DNA of 64,000 nt from Pseudomonas mandelii. Lineage in GTDB: Bacteria; Pseudomonadota; Gammaproteobacteria; Pseudomonadales; Pseudomonadaceae. Location of the stretch: contig NZ_LT629796.1 of NCBI RefSeq assembly GCF_900106065.1, forward strand, positions 434,001-498,000, written 5' to 3'. Both the position numbers and the translations under genes were made by a program. The notes under the pieces were generated by a model. The model was not told the DNA's origin. It did not search any database and worked only from the letters and a program-made list of their open reading frames with translations. Below, in pieces: positions 18,806 through 28,500 of this stretch; position 1 is the stretch's first letter, and each line of letters starts with the position of its first letter.

Positions 18806-20363
18806 TCACTTAAATCGGACAAGGCGTTCCAGTCCCCCCTACCATATGCACTCTAACGAAGTGACTGGAAGTTACGTCCCGCCCATCGATCTTGACGACG
18901 TAACTGATTTCCCCCCATGCGCTCTGTGTTGCAAGAAGCTCCTGGTAGCGGACTTTTATAATAAAACCGTCGTCAACCTCCTGATCGCTCGGAGAATAGT
19001 TAAATTCGTACTTGGTACCCGGCTTTACTGTAGTCCCCGCAGAATCGCTATACCCTTGATAAGTACAGGCCAATGTTTTCCCCTTCAATTCCGGCTCTCC
19101 ACCTGCGACCAGTGCTTCAGCACATTTGCCAAGCACTGCATCGGCTCGCAAAGATTGGCAATTGAGTAGAGTCAAATCTGGATCCATATGTTGAAACCTT
19201 ACTTCGGGCGCAACACCCGGACGAATATAAACATCAACGTCCTGAGGCAACGAAAACTCCTCATTTTCGTTAAGGTCCGGATTGGTTAGTTTGTAACTTA
19301 CCGGAAGCGGATTGCCATTTCCTCCTTCATCCACAACTTCCCACTCAACAGTCCATTCCAAATCATCCGTTTCCGTTCCATCCAGTTCAATGACGCCCCC
19401 CTGTGCTGCTGTCACCTCAACACCCTTCCAGATCAGTGTCGCAACGTCTCCGTCCTTGACGCCATCAAAAACCTGCGCAGTGACTGAAACCGTCTGATCT
19501 TTGTCGTCTTCTGTCAGTACATTCGGGCCATTACCTCCTTGTCCTTGAACAGTCACCAGATCAAGGTCCGGATTGGGATTCTCCTCCCCTTCACCGGGCC
19601 CCGGTCTGCGGAGGTCGACAACAATATTTTTTGTAAGTGGCGTTAATGGGTGACGAACCGTGCCGCGCTTTATCTGATAACTGGTTGTTATTGTTTTTTC
19701 GCCAAGGCTATCTTTAGCCAGCGCGCTATAGGGAACATTCACGTAGAAGGGAAAGCCGTTGATCCGCTGTGCGGGCAATAGAATGCCATCTACCGTCACT
19801 TCGATCTCATCACGATCCGCGATGTAATTATCGTACTCGGCCAATATCCCGATGCCCAAAGGCATCCGCGCATCGGCCAGATCCACCAGTTTAGGTAGCG
19901 TATCATCATCAAACAGCGGAATGTTGGGTGGCAATAATCCCTCTGGCGGATCCGTCAGTGATACGTTCGTTTTCTTGTACGCTGAGGGGAGACTCTTATT
20001 ACCTTTCCGATCCATCAACGTATACCAGAGTTCTTTTTCACCCTCTTCGGTGCCAACCTGGGCAGCAGTCAAGTTGAAAGTAACCGGCACGGCGGTATCT
20101 GTAACAGTCACATTCCCTATCGAAATAGCTCCTGGCAAAGATATGCCAAAGAAAGCTTCGATTACATCCCCGATTTTTTTTGTGGCGTATTGAGGGACGG
20201 TAACAAGAACAAAACCGTTGGCATCCAGGTAAGGTTTGGTAATGCCGTCTCGCTCAACTTCTGCAGGAAGGGTCACCTCACCGTTCGGCAAGGGAGCCTG
20301 CGTATCGATATTAATTACCTCGTGCGCAACTTCATCAGGATTGCCACCATGACTCAGTATATA

Positions 20364-20371
20364 ACTTAACT
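20364..20371. repeat. 8-bp target-site duplication, left copy (first insertion)
   Basis: ACTTAACT directly abuts the left end of the insertion sequence and is repeated exactly at 21791-21798 on the other side. An 8-bp duplication is the norm for ISL3-family elements. Confidence 0.95.
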
Positions 20372-21790
20372 GGCTCTTCGCATTTAAGGGTGTAGCTGAT
20401 TTCTAAACCCTCCTGACTTCAGCAAGCACCTGGCTATGTAATTGGTTAAATTTCTAAAGCCCAAGGCGGTACCTCGTAAGTGCTCAAGTCGCCCGTTGAT
20501 AGCTTCTGTTGGACCGTTGCTGGTTCCTGGCCGGTCGAAGTAGGCAAGGATGCTCTCAGCGTATTTTTTCAGCGTTTCCCCCAAGCCTTTCACCTCGATG
20601 AGCGCTTTGGGCAAGTCGCTGGCTGTAATGATATTTATGACCTCTTCCATGAGTTTTTTACCACGTTTTCGATCCGGCTCGTTGTAGGCGCTGACCACCC
20701 GTTGGTACATGCTCCAGGTGCAATCCACTTCGAGGTGGTGCTCATCTGCAAACAGCTGGAACAGTTGCTTTTTGTTGGCGTCAGACAGGTAGCTGATCCG
20801 AGTCAGTAGCGTTCGACGGCTTTTGTAGAGCGGGTCATTTTTACGCCCTCTGCGGCCCAGGATGTCGTGTTGCACACGCCGGCGGCATTCATCCAGCATG
20901 TTGCTTGCCCAGCGCACGACATGGAAAGGATCCAGCACGGTTTGGGCTTGAGGCAGGGCTTCTTGCGCTGCAGATTTAAACCCCGTAAAACCGTCCATGG
21001 CAATGCTTTCGATCTGGTCACGCCACGATTTGGGGCGACTCTGTAGCCATTGCTTAAAGGCTTGTTTGGAGCGGCCTTCCAGCACATCGAGCAAGCGGGC
21101 CGGCCCGTTTTTGTTACGCACGGGCGTAAGGTCAACCACGATGGTGACGTACTTGTCACCACAGCGTGTATGTCGCCAAACATGCTCATCCACGCCCAGC
21201 ACGGTCACACCGTCAAAACGTGTCGAGTCATTAAAAAGCAGGCGCCGTCCTTCGTTGATAATGGCATTATTAGCGGTGTGCCATGCAACATCAAGCTGGC
21301 TCGCAACACGAGATACCGACAGATGATCCAGCACGATGGCAGCTAATGCCCAGCGTATCGCCCCATATGAAAGCTTTGAACGTGGAGGTGCTGCACTGTT
21401 TGTATCTTCATGCCAGAAACAGCCGCAAGCACAACGCCAGCGACGGATACGCAGCAGCAATCTGGTTGGTCGTTGTCCGTAAGGTGTGTGAGCAAGATGC
21501 CTATCGACAGTACCGCGTGAAACACCAGCAGCCCCGCACTTGGGGCATGGCTCGGGTGCTTTGGTTAAACGACATTCGATGACGGCGCGCTCTGCACAAA
21601 GATGTTGTCCAGTGGCAGTCAGGCCGAGGTTATTCAGTTGGCAAAAGCTGGAAAGATCAGGGCTAGAAAAGGTAAGATTGTTCACGTCGGGGGCTTAGTT
21701 TTTGTTGGTGTGAGAGCTTACATTTTCTAAGATCCTCGACTCCTTTTCCAGCCGGTCAGATTTTTTCTACACCCTTAAATGCGAAGAGCC
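20372..21790 (-). mobile_element. ISL3-family insertion sequence, copy 1 (1419 bp)
   Basis: Terminal inverted repeats begin GGCTCTTCGCATTTAAGGGT at the left end and end with the exact complement at the right end (at least 24 bp). One transposase gene fills the element. Perfect 8-bp duplications flank it. The copy at 61135-62553 has the same length and the two encoded transposases are identical throughout, so both insertions are recent. Confidence 0.96.
20384..21685 (-). CDS. ISL3-family transposase
   Basis: A 433-residue DDE transposase. It has an N-terminal zinc-finger-like segment (C47, C50, C85, C87, C89), a helix-turn-helix region, and candidate catalytic residues D166 (GVDEHVW), D231 (AMDGFTGF) and E394 (SNGPTEAINGRLEHLRG). 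The start is a GTG at 21685. It lies wholly within the insertion sequence and appears intact. Confidence 0.95.
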   Translation of the reverse strand: MNNLTFSSPDLSSFCQLNNLGLTATGQHLCAERAVIECRLTKAPEPCPKCGAAGVSRGTVDRHLAHTPYGQRPTRLLLRIRRWRCACGCFWHEDTNSAAPPRSKLSYGAIRWALAAIVLDHLSVSRVASQLDVAWHTANNAIINEGRRLLFNDSTRFDGVTVLGVDEHVWRHTRCGDKYVTIVVDLTPVRNKNGPARLLDVLEGRSKQAFKQWLQSRPKSWRDQIESIAMDGFTGFKSAAQEALPQAQTVLDPFHVVRWASNMLDECRRRVQHDILGRRGRKNDPLYKSRRTLLTRISYLSDANKKQLFQLFADEHHLEVDCTWSMYQRVVSAYNEPDRKRGKKLMEEVINIITASDLPKALIEVKGLGETLKKYAESILAYFDRPGTSNGPTEAINGRLEHLRGTALGFRNLTNYIARCLLKSGGFRNQLHP

Positions 21791-21798
21791 ACTTAACT
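21791..21798. repeat. 8-bp target-site duplication, right copy (first insertion)
   Basis: ACTTAACT, identical to 20364-20371, directly after the right inverted repeat. Confidence 0.95.
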
Positions 21799-22308
21799 CA
21801 TGCGATCCCGATGCATTAGTGAGACCTGCTGGCAACAGCAATTCAAACTCAGTGATGGCGGGATCAATTGGAGTCGTATAATTATATCGGGTACCAACAC
21901 GACTGCCATTCCAGGTCAAGTTCAAAAACCCTGGTATAGCGTTTTCATCGCCCGCCTGAGCAAATCGGGGGATCAGCACTTTTAGCTGTGCGCCTTGAAG
22001 ACTGGAATGCAACTGATTTGGCAAATCGTCCGCGGTATCGGGCAACAGGGGATTATCAGCGTGCAGGTAGGGGGGCGCTGCGTCCTCTGTAGGCATACTC
22101 TGCCGAACGACAAGATAACGCGCGCGATTCTGTGCGGGATCCAATGGTTTTAAACTGGTCATCTGTATCTTCCTTTCAATTGCTTGATTATCTGACAAAG
22201 GACACTACCAGCCCCCGTCAGGACACTTGGAAACTGACCACCCACGCGCGGACTTTAATTCTGATAATCCGACTTAAACAGCGGACAGTATTGCGCTCTT
22301 TTAATCGA

Positions 22309-24258
22309 TCAATGTTTAGGCACGTCACTCACGAATGATTCTTCGCAAATATCATTATTCGGCCCGCACAATTGACCACTGGGCATCGTTCTATTGATAA
22401 TCACAAACTCAGACTTCGACTCACCTTGTCCGCCGTTGCTCTTTCTCAAAAAATATCGGCAAAGTGCTGATCCGCGATCAACCATCGGCGCAACTAACCT
22501 TTCATAGTCTGTCACCGATATATCAAAACCATTGCGTGCCTGCTCAAGACTGAGTGTTGTTTCAAATGACTCAGTGACCCCCGGGATGGGGGATGTGCCA
22601 TTGGGGCCGTAACACCCTTGCCAATGAAGCTCGACAATATCGTCTTTGTCGAACGCGTCGTTACCCTCGATATGCACCCGCACCTGCTCCCACAATCGAG
22701 GTCTGGCACAGCAATCAAGCAGGCCTTTTAGCCCGCCATCAGGGAACGTCGGCTCCGGCAAATTCCTGATGATGATGATTGCCACGTTTACCGGAGTCGC
22801 TCGGGCCAACTGCACGTTTACCTGGTTGTCGGTGGTGTACCACACCGGTAACGCCGGATTTTCCATGTCTTGCTCGATAGCCGTCCAAGGAATACTGAAC
22901 TCAATATTTTGCCCGGCGCTGTCGCCATCCTTGACCTCGTACTCAGCGACTGGCGTGCTGATGGCGCCCCAGTACAGGAAGATCTTTTCTCCAGGCTGTG
23001 GATTGTCGTACAAGCGCAAGTACCCGTCGGCGGGCTGACCATGATCTATCGTCTGCAGCGTGTTCAGTTGTTTCGAAACAGCGCCATAGATCTCCAGATT
23101 CGCCAGCGTGAGGTTCAACATCGCGGGAGCGTCAGCGTGATCCGGACCGGCGACCGTCAAATTGACCGGCACCTGCGTTTCTGGAGCAGGCGGCGTCGGT
23201 GTCCCGCCACGACTGATGCGGTAGTCAACACGCGCATCCATCGGCCCGAGTCCGTCAGCCGTCAGTGTCGACCACGGTACAGTTTGGCTGAGCGGAAATT
23301 GGGTTGGGTCAACGTCCAGGGGGGCGAGAGCATGACTATTCCACCGGATCAGAACCTTGTCGGAGGCGTCCGGATTGTCATAGGCATCGATTTCGACGGT
23401 GACCGCTTTCTGATCGACCGCCCCTTCGCGAGCGTGTTCGCGGTCGATCAACCCTCGCACCGACAATGGCACCCGAGCTGGATCGAGATTGCCAGGGGCC
23501 GGCGTCAAGTCGACAAAAACCGGTAACAGGGTCGAGCGTGGCCCACGGTTGCCGGCCCAATCACGTAGCCGGTAATAAAAGTAGCGTTGACCGTGCCCAC
23601 GACCACGAATATCCGCCGCGTACACGGTAATGATGAGACGACGCTGGTCAATGTCCTGTTGACTGAACTCCTGCTCACGAATGTCAGGTTCGGTATCCAG
23701 AGGATTGGGGTTGTCCGTCAAATAATAGATTGCGCGATCCCGGGCCTTTAAATCGACATAGAGCGGGACTTGTAATCTGACCTCTCCAAATCGTGTGAGG
23801 TAGTCATCGGTGATATCGCCGGGAACATCCAGCATCACCAGCGGCTTTGGCTCCTGACCATCATCCGGCGGCACTCTATCGACCGTGACGCGCTTGGAGA
23901 AGGACAGTTCTGCGTTCCCGCCGTAACTGAGTTGGTACGACAGGGAATAAATACCGTGATCCAGCTTGTCCCGAGGGACTTTCAAGGTCTTCTCCCCTGG
24001 GTCGGTGAACTCCTCCCTGTACACTTCGGTGAACGAACTGCCTTCCTTTACCCAACTGATAGAGATGATGTAGGGAAACGGATCGACGAGTGCCGTTCTC
24101 CAGTTCGGAACGATGACGACCAGGTCATCACTCACTGCACTTCTCGGCAACAGCCCCTCCGGACTCTCTTCGCCGTTCTCGTCCTTGAGGATGGCAGGCA
24201 CCCTCGGTTGTTCCAGGGTTGGATCCGTTGGATCAGCCCGGTTTTGAGAAATCGGCAT
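22309..24258 (-). CDS. Ig-like-repeat protein
   Basis: A 649-residue protein of unknown function in the same family as the genes at 6676, 10294 and 18810-22162. It consists of five or six Ig-like modules with the shared pattern (DKVLIRWNSHAL; FDKDDIVELHWQG; SLSYQLSYGG; LPVWYTTDNQV). It has neither a signal peptide nor a distinct C-terminal domain, but two adjacent cysteines (LLDCCARPRLWEQV) lie near residue 550. The ATG at 24258 (MPISQNRADPTDP) is preferred over an upstream codon because SD GAGGAAG precedes it. Transcription is likely from the lux-box-like promoter at 24370-24389 and may continue into the interrupted paralogue. Confidence 0.8.
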   Translation of the reverse strand: MPISQNRADPTDPTLEQPRVPAILKDENGEESPEGLLPRSAVSDDLVVIVPNWRTALVDPFPYIISISWVKEGSSFTEVYREEFTDPGEKTLKVPRDKLDHGIYSLSYQLSYGGNAELSFSKRVTVDRVPPDDGQEPKPLVMLDVPGDITDDYLTRFGEVRLQVPLYVDLKARDRAIYYLTDNPNPLDTEPDIREQEFSQQDIDQRRLIITVYAADIRGRGHGQRYFYYRLRDWAGNRGPRSTLLPVFVDLTPAPGNLDPARVPLSVRGLIDREHAREGAVDQKAVTVEIDAYDNPDASDKVLIRWNSHALAPLDVDPTQFPLSQTVPWSTLTADGLGPMDARVDYRISRGGTPTPPAPETQVPVNLTVAGPDHADAPAMLNLTLANLEIYGAVSKQLNTLQTIDHGQPADGYLRLYDNPQPGEKIFLYWGAISTPVAEYEVKDGDSAGQNIEFSIPWTAIEQDMENPALPVWYTTDNQVNVQLARATPVNVAIIIIRNLPEPTFPDGGLKGLLDCCARPRLWEQVRVHIEGNDAFDKDDIVELHWQGCYGPNGTSPIPGVTESFETTLSLEQARNGFDISVTDYERLVAPMVDRGSALCRYFLRKSNGGQGESKSEFVIINRTMPSGQLCGPNNDICEESFVSDVPKH

Positions 24259-24369
24259 TGCTGACTTCCTCTCAAGACTTTGTCGACGTTCTCTCACGCT
24301 CAGTACGTATTCAGCGTGTCAGGTATTTGTTGCTCTGAAGTGATTTAACGGCACTGCGTACAGACTGGC

Positions 24370-24389
24370 TACTGTCAGAAATAACAGGT
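24370..24389 (-). promoter_or_regulatory. lux-box-like element, copy 3, with downstream -10
   Basis: Read on the minus strand this is ACCTGTTATTTCTGACAGTA, identical over all 20 bases to the copy at 6590-6609. TTAAAT (24348-24343) follows after 21 nt, against 22 nt in copy 1. It lies 111 bp before the ATG at 24258. Confidence 0.6.
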
Positions 24390-24429
24390 TTTGCTACCGT
24401 TCGTCGGCGATTGACACCTCGTAGGGGGG

Positions 24430-24466
24430 GCGCCGCTATTTATTTGGAGGAGGAAATAAACGGCGG
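24430..24466. other. Hairpin between divergent transcription units
   Basis: CGCCGCTATTTATTT and AAATAAACGGCGG form an imperfect stem of about 12 pairs around a GGAGGAGG loop. It lies between the minus-strand Ig-like promoter and the plus-strand DUF6124 leader. It could be an operator or RNA hairpin; it has no T run and so is not a clear terminator. Confidence 0.4.
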
Positions 24467-24815
24467 TGTTTAAAAGACATTTCAAGACACTCACTCTGCC
24501 TACACATCCTTGCGTAGCTGCCTACGACTGCGCCAGAATCCGCCGGCTTGTGTGCCTTGGGCCGGGGCTCTATCGTTTCCCGGTCGCTGACAAATCAGCG
24601 ATCGGGTTTAGCGACCCGAACCTATGTAGGCGCAACAGCGCTCCCAACTCTCTTGCAGATTGTTCATGCCTGCGATTGATGTAATGGCGGCTGTGCGCGG
24701 GAGACTTTCGGGTCTGCCGGGCGCCTACACCCGGTTCGCTAACCTGCGTGCAGCCGCCACCCTTACTTGTTTAGCGACAGGTCTTGGTGGCTCCATTTCT
24801 TGTAGGAGTTTCACC
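24467..24815 (+). ncRNA. Structured leader upstream of DUF6124 gene (candidate cis-regulatory RNA)
   Basis: Nearly 350 bp without a credible gene but with strong predicted pairing. The outer stem pairs 24685-24701 (TGGCGGCTGTGCGCGGG) with 24743-24759 (CCTGCGTGCAGCCGCCA). Inside it lie two hairpins, 24702-24715 (AGACT-TTCG-GGTCT) and 24717-24734 (CCGGG/CCCGG), forming a three-way junction. A further hairpin, CGCTGA-N4-TCAGCG, lies at 24585-24600. The SD AGGAG at 24804-24808 follows the structure by about 45 nt. Function is inferred from structure and position only; the class is not identified. Confidence 0.45.
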
Positions 24816-25175
24816 ATGTTCAAGATCACACCCAACCCACCCGAAACCGACGACGTTTCCCCCTACGAATCCACCGATTCCAAAAAACTCAACGAAGCCG
24901 CCGACCGCGCCCTCGACTACTACCTCAAACCGGTCATCCCCGCAGACACTCCGCGTAAACCGAGCACCATCTATTCCATCGCTCCCGACACCAATGACGA
25001 AACGCTGCTGGTCAACGCCTGCGAAACCCTGGCGTCGGCGAGTGTGATGTTGAGTAATTTCGCGGGGTTGATGGAGGGTTCGCATCGCAATACGGTACTG
25101 GGGATTCAGCAGGTGGTGATGCTGGGGGAATTGGCGGTGAATCGGATGCTGGATAACTTCGTTCCGCAGGGTTAG
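24816..25175 (+). CDS. DUF6124 family protein
   Basis: A 119-residue, mainly helical small protein found across pseudomonads, of unknown function. The ATG at 24816 is preceded by SD AGGAG and opens MFKITPNPPETDDVSPYE; the conserved core is ETLASASVMLSNFAGLMEG and HRNTVLGIQQVVMLGELAV. No signal peptide or membrane segment is visible. The long structured leader suggests post-transcriptional control. A 3' fragment of a second copy lies at 9949-10035, directly after another Ig-like gene, so the family travels with this island. Confidence 0.85.
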   Translation: MFKITPNPPETDDVSPYESTDSKKLNEAADRALDYYLKPVIPADTPRKPSTIYSIAPDTNDETLLVNACETLASASVMLSNFAGLMEGSHRNTVLGIQQVVMLGELAVNRMLDNFVPQG

Positions 25176-25200
25176 CGAAAATCCTGGTGCGAACACTTTC

Positions 25201-25336
25201 CTGTGGCGAGGGAGCTTGCTCCCGCTCGGCTGCGCAGCAGTCGTAAAACCAGCGAAACGCTGTTTATCAGACACAATCGCGGTGAATGGTTTTGGGGCTG
25301 CTTCGCAAGCCAGCGGGAGCAAGTTCCCTCGCCACA
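25201..25336. repeat. REPIN (GTGGCGAGGGAGCTTGCTCC type)
   Basis: Inverted pair of REP palindromes with the linked GCTCGGCTGCGCAGCAGTCG tail, in the 394-bp gap between the convergent DUF6124 and adhesin genes. The same gap also holds a single REP and a terminator. Confidence 0.9.
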
Positions 25337-25380
25337 ACAGCGTGTCAGGCTGTGAGTTTTGTGGCGGTCTTTTGGGCCTC

Positions 25381-25405
25381 TTCGCGAGCAGCCTCGCTCC
25401 TACAG
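25381..25405. repeat. Single REP palindrome, degenerate
   Basis: TTCGCGAGCAGCCTCGCTCC, a variant of the second REP class, unpaired, in the gap between the DUF6124 gene and the adhesin. Confidence 0.65.
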
Positions 25406-25506
25406 TTGATCCGGGTTGTTCGCCTGTTTTGTGTTCACTGAAGATCAAAGTGTCGGAGCGGGCTTGTTCCGGGCGGCGATCCGACGAAAGCGATCTCACA
25501 GACAAC

Positions 25507-25544
25507 AAAAACCCGCCATTCCTTACCCAGGAATGGCGGGTTTT
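25507..25544. terminator. Bidirectional Rho-independent terminator
   Basis: A 15-bp perfect stem (AAAACCCGCCATTCC/GGAATGGCGGGTTTT) with an eight-base loop, ending in A/T runs on both sides. It serves the adhesin gene, whose stop lies 25 bp away, and possibly the DUF6124 gene from the other side. Confidence 0.9.
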
Positions 25545-25569
25545 GTCGTTTCAGAGGTCAGCCTTCAGG

Positions 25570-28500
25570 TCATACGGTGTCCACCTTCAACGAATGGTCA
25601 TTCAACATGCCATTGATGATGGTCGCGGTATCGTGCCCGCCCGCCACCACCCCGCCCGCTCCCGGCGTGACGCCGTAGTGGCTGGCCAGGTTGACGCCGG
25701 CCAGGTCGATGGTCTGGTTCGGTGCCGCGCCGGCCATGGCGCTGACGTCGATGCTGGTCAGGACCGAGGCGCCGCTGCCGATGACTTTGAAGTGCAGATA
25801 GTCATCCAGCGATGCTGCGGTGCCGTTTTCGCCTTGCAGCAGTTGCGACAAGTCGAGTTTGTCGGTGCCTGGGGTGAAGTCGGTGACGAGGTCGTGGCCG
25901 CTGTTGCCTTTGAGCCACTGGAAGGTGTCGGCCCCTGCCCCGCCGGTCAGGGTGTTGTTGCCCAAGCCGCCGATCAGGAAGTCGTCACCGCCGCCGCCCT
26001 TGAGGATGTCATCGCCCAAACCGCCGGTGATGACGTTGCTCAGGTTGTCGCCCGTGAGCGAGTCGTTGAAGTTGGAGCCGGTGAGGTTTTCGATGGCGGT
26101 CAACGTGTCGGTGCCGGCGCCGCCGGTGTTTTGCGCGGTGGCCACGCTCAGGTCGACCGTGACCCCGGCGGTGGCGTGGGCGTAACTCACGGTGTCGGTG
26201 CCGGTGCCGCCGTCGAGCAGGTCGTTGCCGGTGCCGCTGAACAGCAAATCATTGCCGGCGCCGCCATGCAGTTCGTTGTTGCCGGAGCCAGCAGTGAGCA
26301 CATCGTTGCCGTCGCCGGCATTGAGGACGTTATTGCCGGTGCCCGCCACCAGCACATCGTCGCCGGCCGTGCCGGTGAGGGTATGTCCGTCCTGATAGCT
26401 GATGGTCACGCCCGCGCTGTCGCTGCCGCCGTGGTTGTCGTTGGCGGTGTAGGTGCCGTGGGCATCCGGGGCGATGTCGTGGCCCCCGGCGTAATCGAGG
26501 GTCATGGTCAGCTTGTAGTATTCCGCGTTGTTCACGCCGCTGCCGCTGGTGTTGGTGATGTTGGTGACGTGGATCTGATAGGTCCCGTCCGCCGCCGCAG
26601 TGAGGGTTTGCCCGTCCGCGAGGGCGATCCATGCCCCACCGTTGAGCGAATACTCCATGGCGATGTGACCGCCCGCCAGGTTGTGGTCCAGGTTGAGGGT
26701 TTCTCCCTGTTTGAGGTTGACGGTGATCCGGTCCTCATCATTGGCGTTACCGGCGGTTACCCCGCCCAGATATCCACTGACCACCAGCACCGCCGTCATG
26801 GTCGTCGCGTTCGCCGCAAAGGCGTTGCGCACGTTCGCCAGGACCTGGTTGGCGTTGTTGTTGCCGGTCGAGGAGAAGCTGATCGCCCCGGTGCCGGTGA
26901 AGTCGGCGCCTTTGGAAATCCAGCCGGTGTTGAAGTTGGTGGGTGAAGCCGTCAGCGGATCGCCATCGGCATCGGTGTCGTTGGCCAGCAGCAACTCGCC
27001 CGGCACCACAATGTTGCCCGAGAGCACGTTGGTGATGATGTGGTCATCGACCGCCACCGGCGCCGCGTTCGGGATGACTTTGACCGTCAGCGTGGAGCTG
27101 GCCAGGTCGCCGTCGTTGTCGCTGGCGGTGAAGCCGATGTTTTCGGTAATCACCACTGCCGTGGTTTTTTGCGAGGTGTAGGTGTACTCGCCGGTGTCGA
27201 GGTTCACCACCAACGTGCCGCCATTGTTGGTGGCGATGCTGATGCTGTTGTTCACCGTGTTGAAGGTGCCGTGGTTGGCGCCGCCACTGAAGTTCAACGA
27301 ACCCTGATTGCTGTTGCCTTTAGGGTCGTAGGTGTACGTCGTGCCGTCGACCACGAGGGTTTTGATGAAGCCGCCATCGGCGCCGAAGGTGCCGCCCTCC
27401 ATCAAGGTGCCCGTCACCGGCGCGCCGACCACCGTGCCCGAAAGCACCGAGTTGAGCTGGTTGAGATCGGTCACCACAACAGCGTTGGTGTTGGTGTGGG
27501 TGCTGCCGTCATAAGCCAGCGGATCGAGGTAGGCGTTGCTCACGCCGCTGCCCAGGCCGATCGCGTAGTTCTTGATGCCGTTGGCGTCGAGGAAGGCTTT
27601 GAGCGCGGCCTCATCTGCGCTGCCGATGTCGCCTTCGTTGGGTTTGCCGTCGGAGAAGAAGTAGCCGACGTTCTGCGCCCCGGTCAGTTTGCCCGAGGTG
27701 TTGAACGCCGTTTGCATCGTCGCGACAGCGGCGTCGTAGTTGGTGCCACCGCCGGCAGTCAGGCCGGAGATGATCGACTTGGCGGTCGCCACATCCACCC
27801 AGATCGATGTCTTGTCGGTGGCGTTGCTGCTGAAGGTGACGATCTGCACTTTCACATCGCCCAGGTCGTCGTATTTGTCGAGCAAGGCACTGATCGCCTG
27901 CTTGGCCAGTTCGAGGCGCGATAGCCCCGGTACACCGGAGGGGTCGACCATGCTGCCGGAGACGTCGATCACCAGCAGCAGGTTGGAATCGATCTCCACA
28001 GCCGCCACCGAACGCTCCGCGCCGAGGACCTTGGGCACGTCATCGACGATGTTGACCACGATGGTGCTGGTGGTGCTGTTGCCCAGCGCATCGGTGGCTT
28101 TGTAGGTGAAGCTTTCGGTCAGGGTATTCGGGCCGTCGTTGGTGTTCGGCGAGGTTTTCGGCGCCGACGTCAGGGTGTAGGTGTAGGTACCGTTGGGGTT
28201 GAGCAGCATTTGCCCGTAGGCCCCGGTGGCGCTGCCGACCAGGGTGTAGGTGATGGCGCCACTCGCGCCAGTAACGGAGCCGACCAGGGTGCCGGTGGCC
28301 GTTTCGCCGGTGTTGCCGGGCTCGCTGCCCGTGACAGTACCGGCCGCCAGGTCCAGCCCGTCCTTGGTCAGGTCCAGCGCTTTCTCATAGACGGTGACAT
28401 CGGTGTCGCTGACCGCTTTGATGCAGCTGTTGTACACATCGATGGTGATAGTGGTGGTGCTTTCATCGCCGTCGGCATCACGCACGGTGTAGGTGAAGGT

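Larger units (their letters stand above)
18810..22162 (-). pseudogene. Ig-like-repeat protein gene interrupted by an ISL3-family insertion
   Basis: Removing the 1419-bp insertion sequence and one copy of the 8-bp duplication restores one frame of 642 codons: ...GSHELS from the upstream part continues as YILSHGGNPDEV into the downstream part. The restored 641-residue product has Ig-like modules like its neighbours (INGFPFYVNVPYSALAKDSL, TTSYQIKRGTVRHPLTPLTK; GDVATLIWKGVEV). The ATG at 22162 has SD GGAAG. The break is at about residue 124 of 641, so at best a short N-terminal fragment is made. It lies 147 bp downstream of the paralogue at 22309-24258 and is probably in its operon. Confidence 0.85.
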
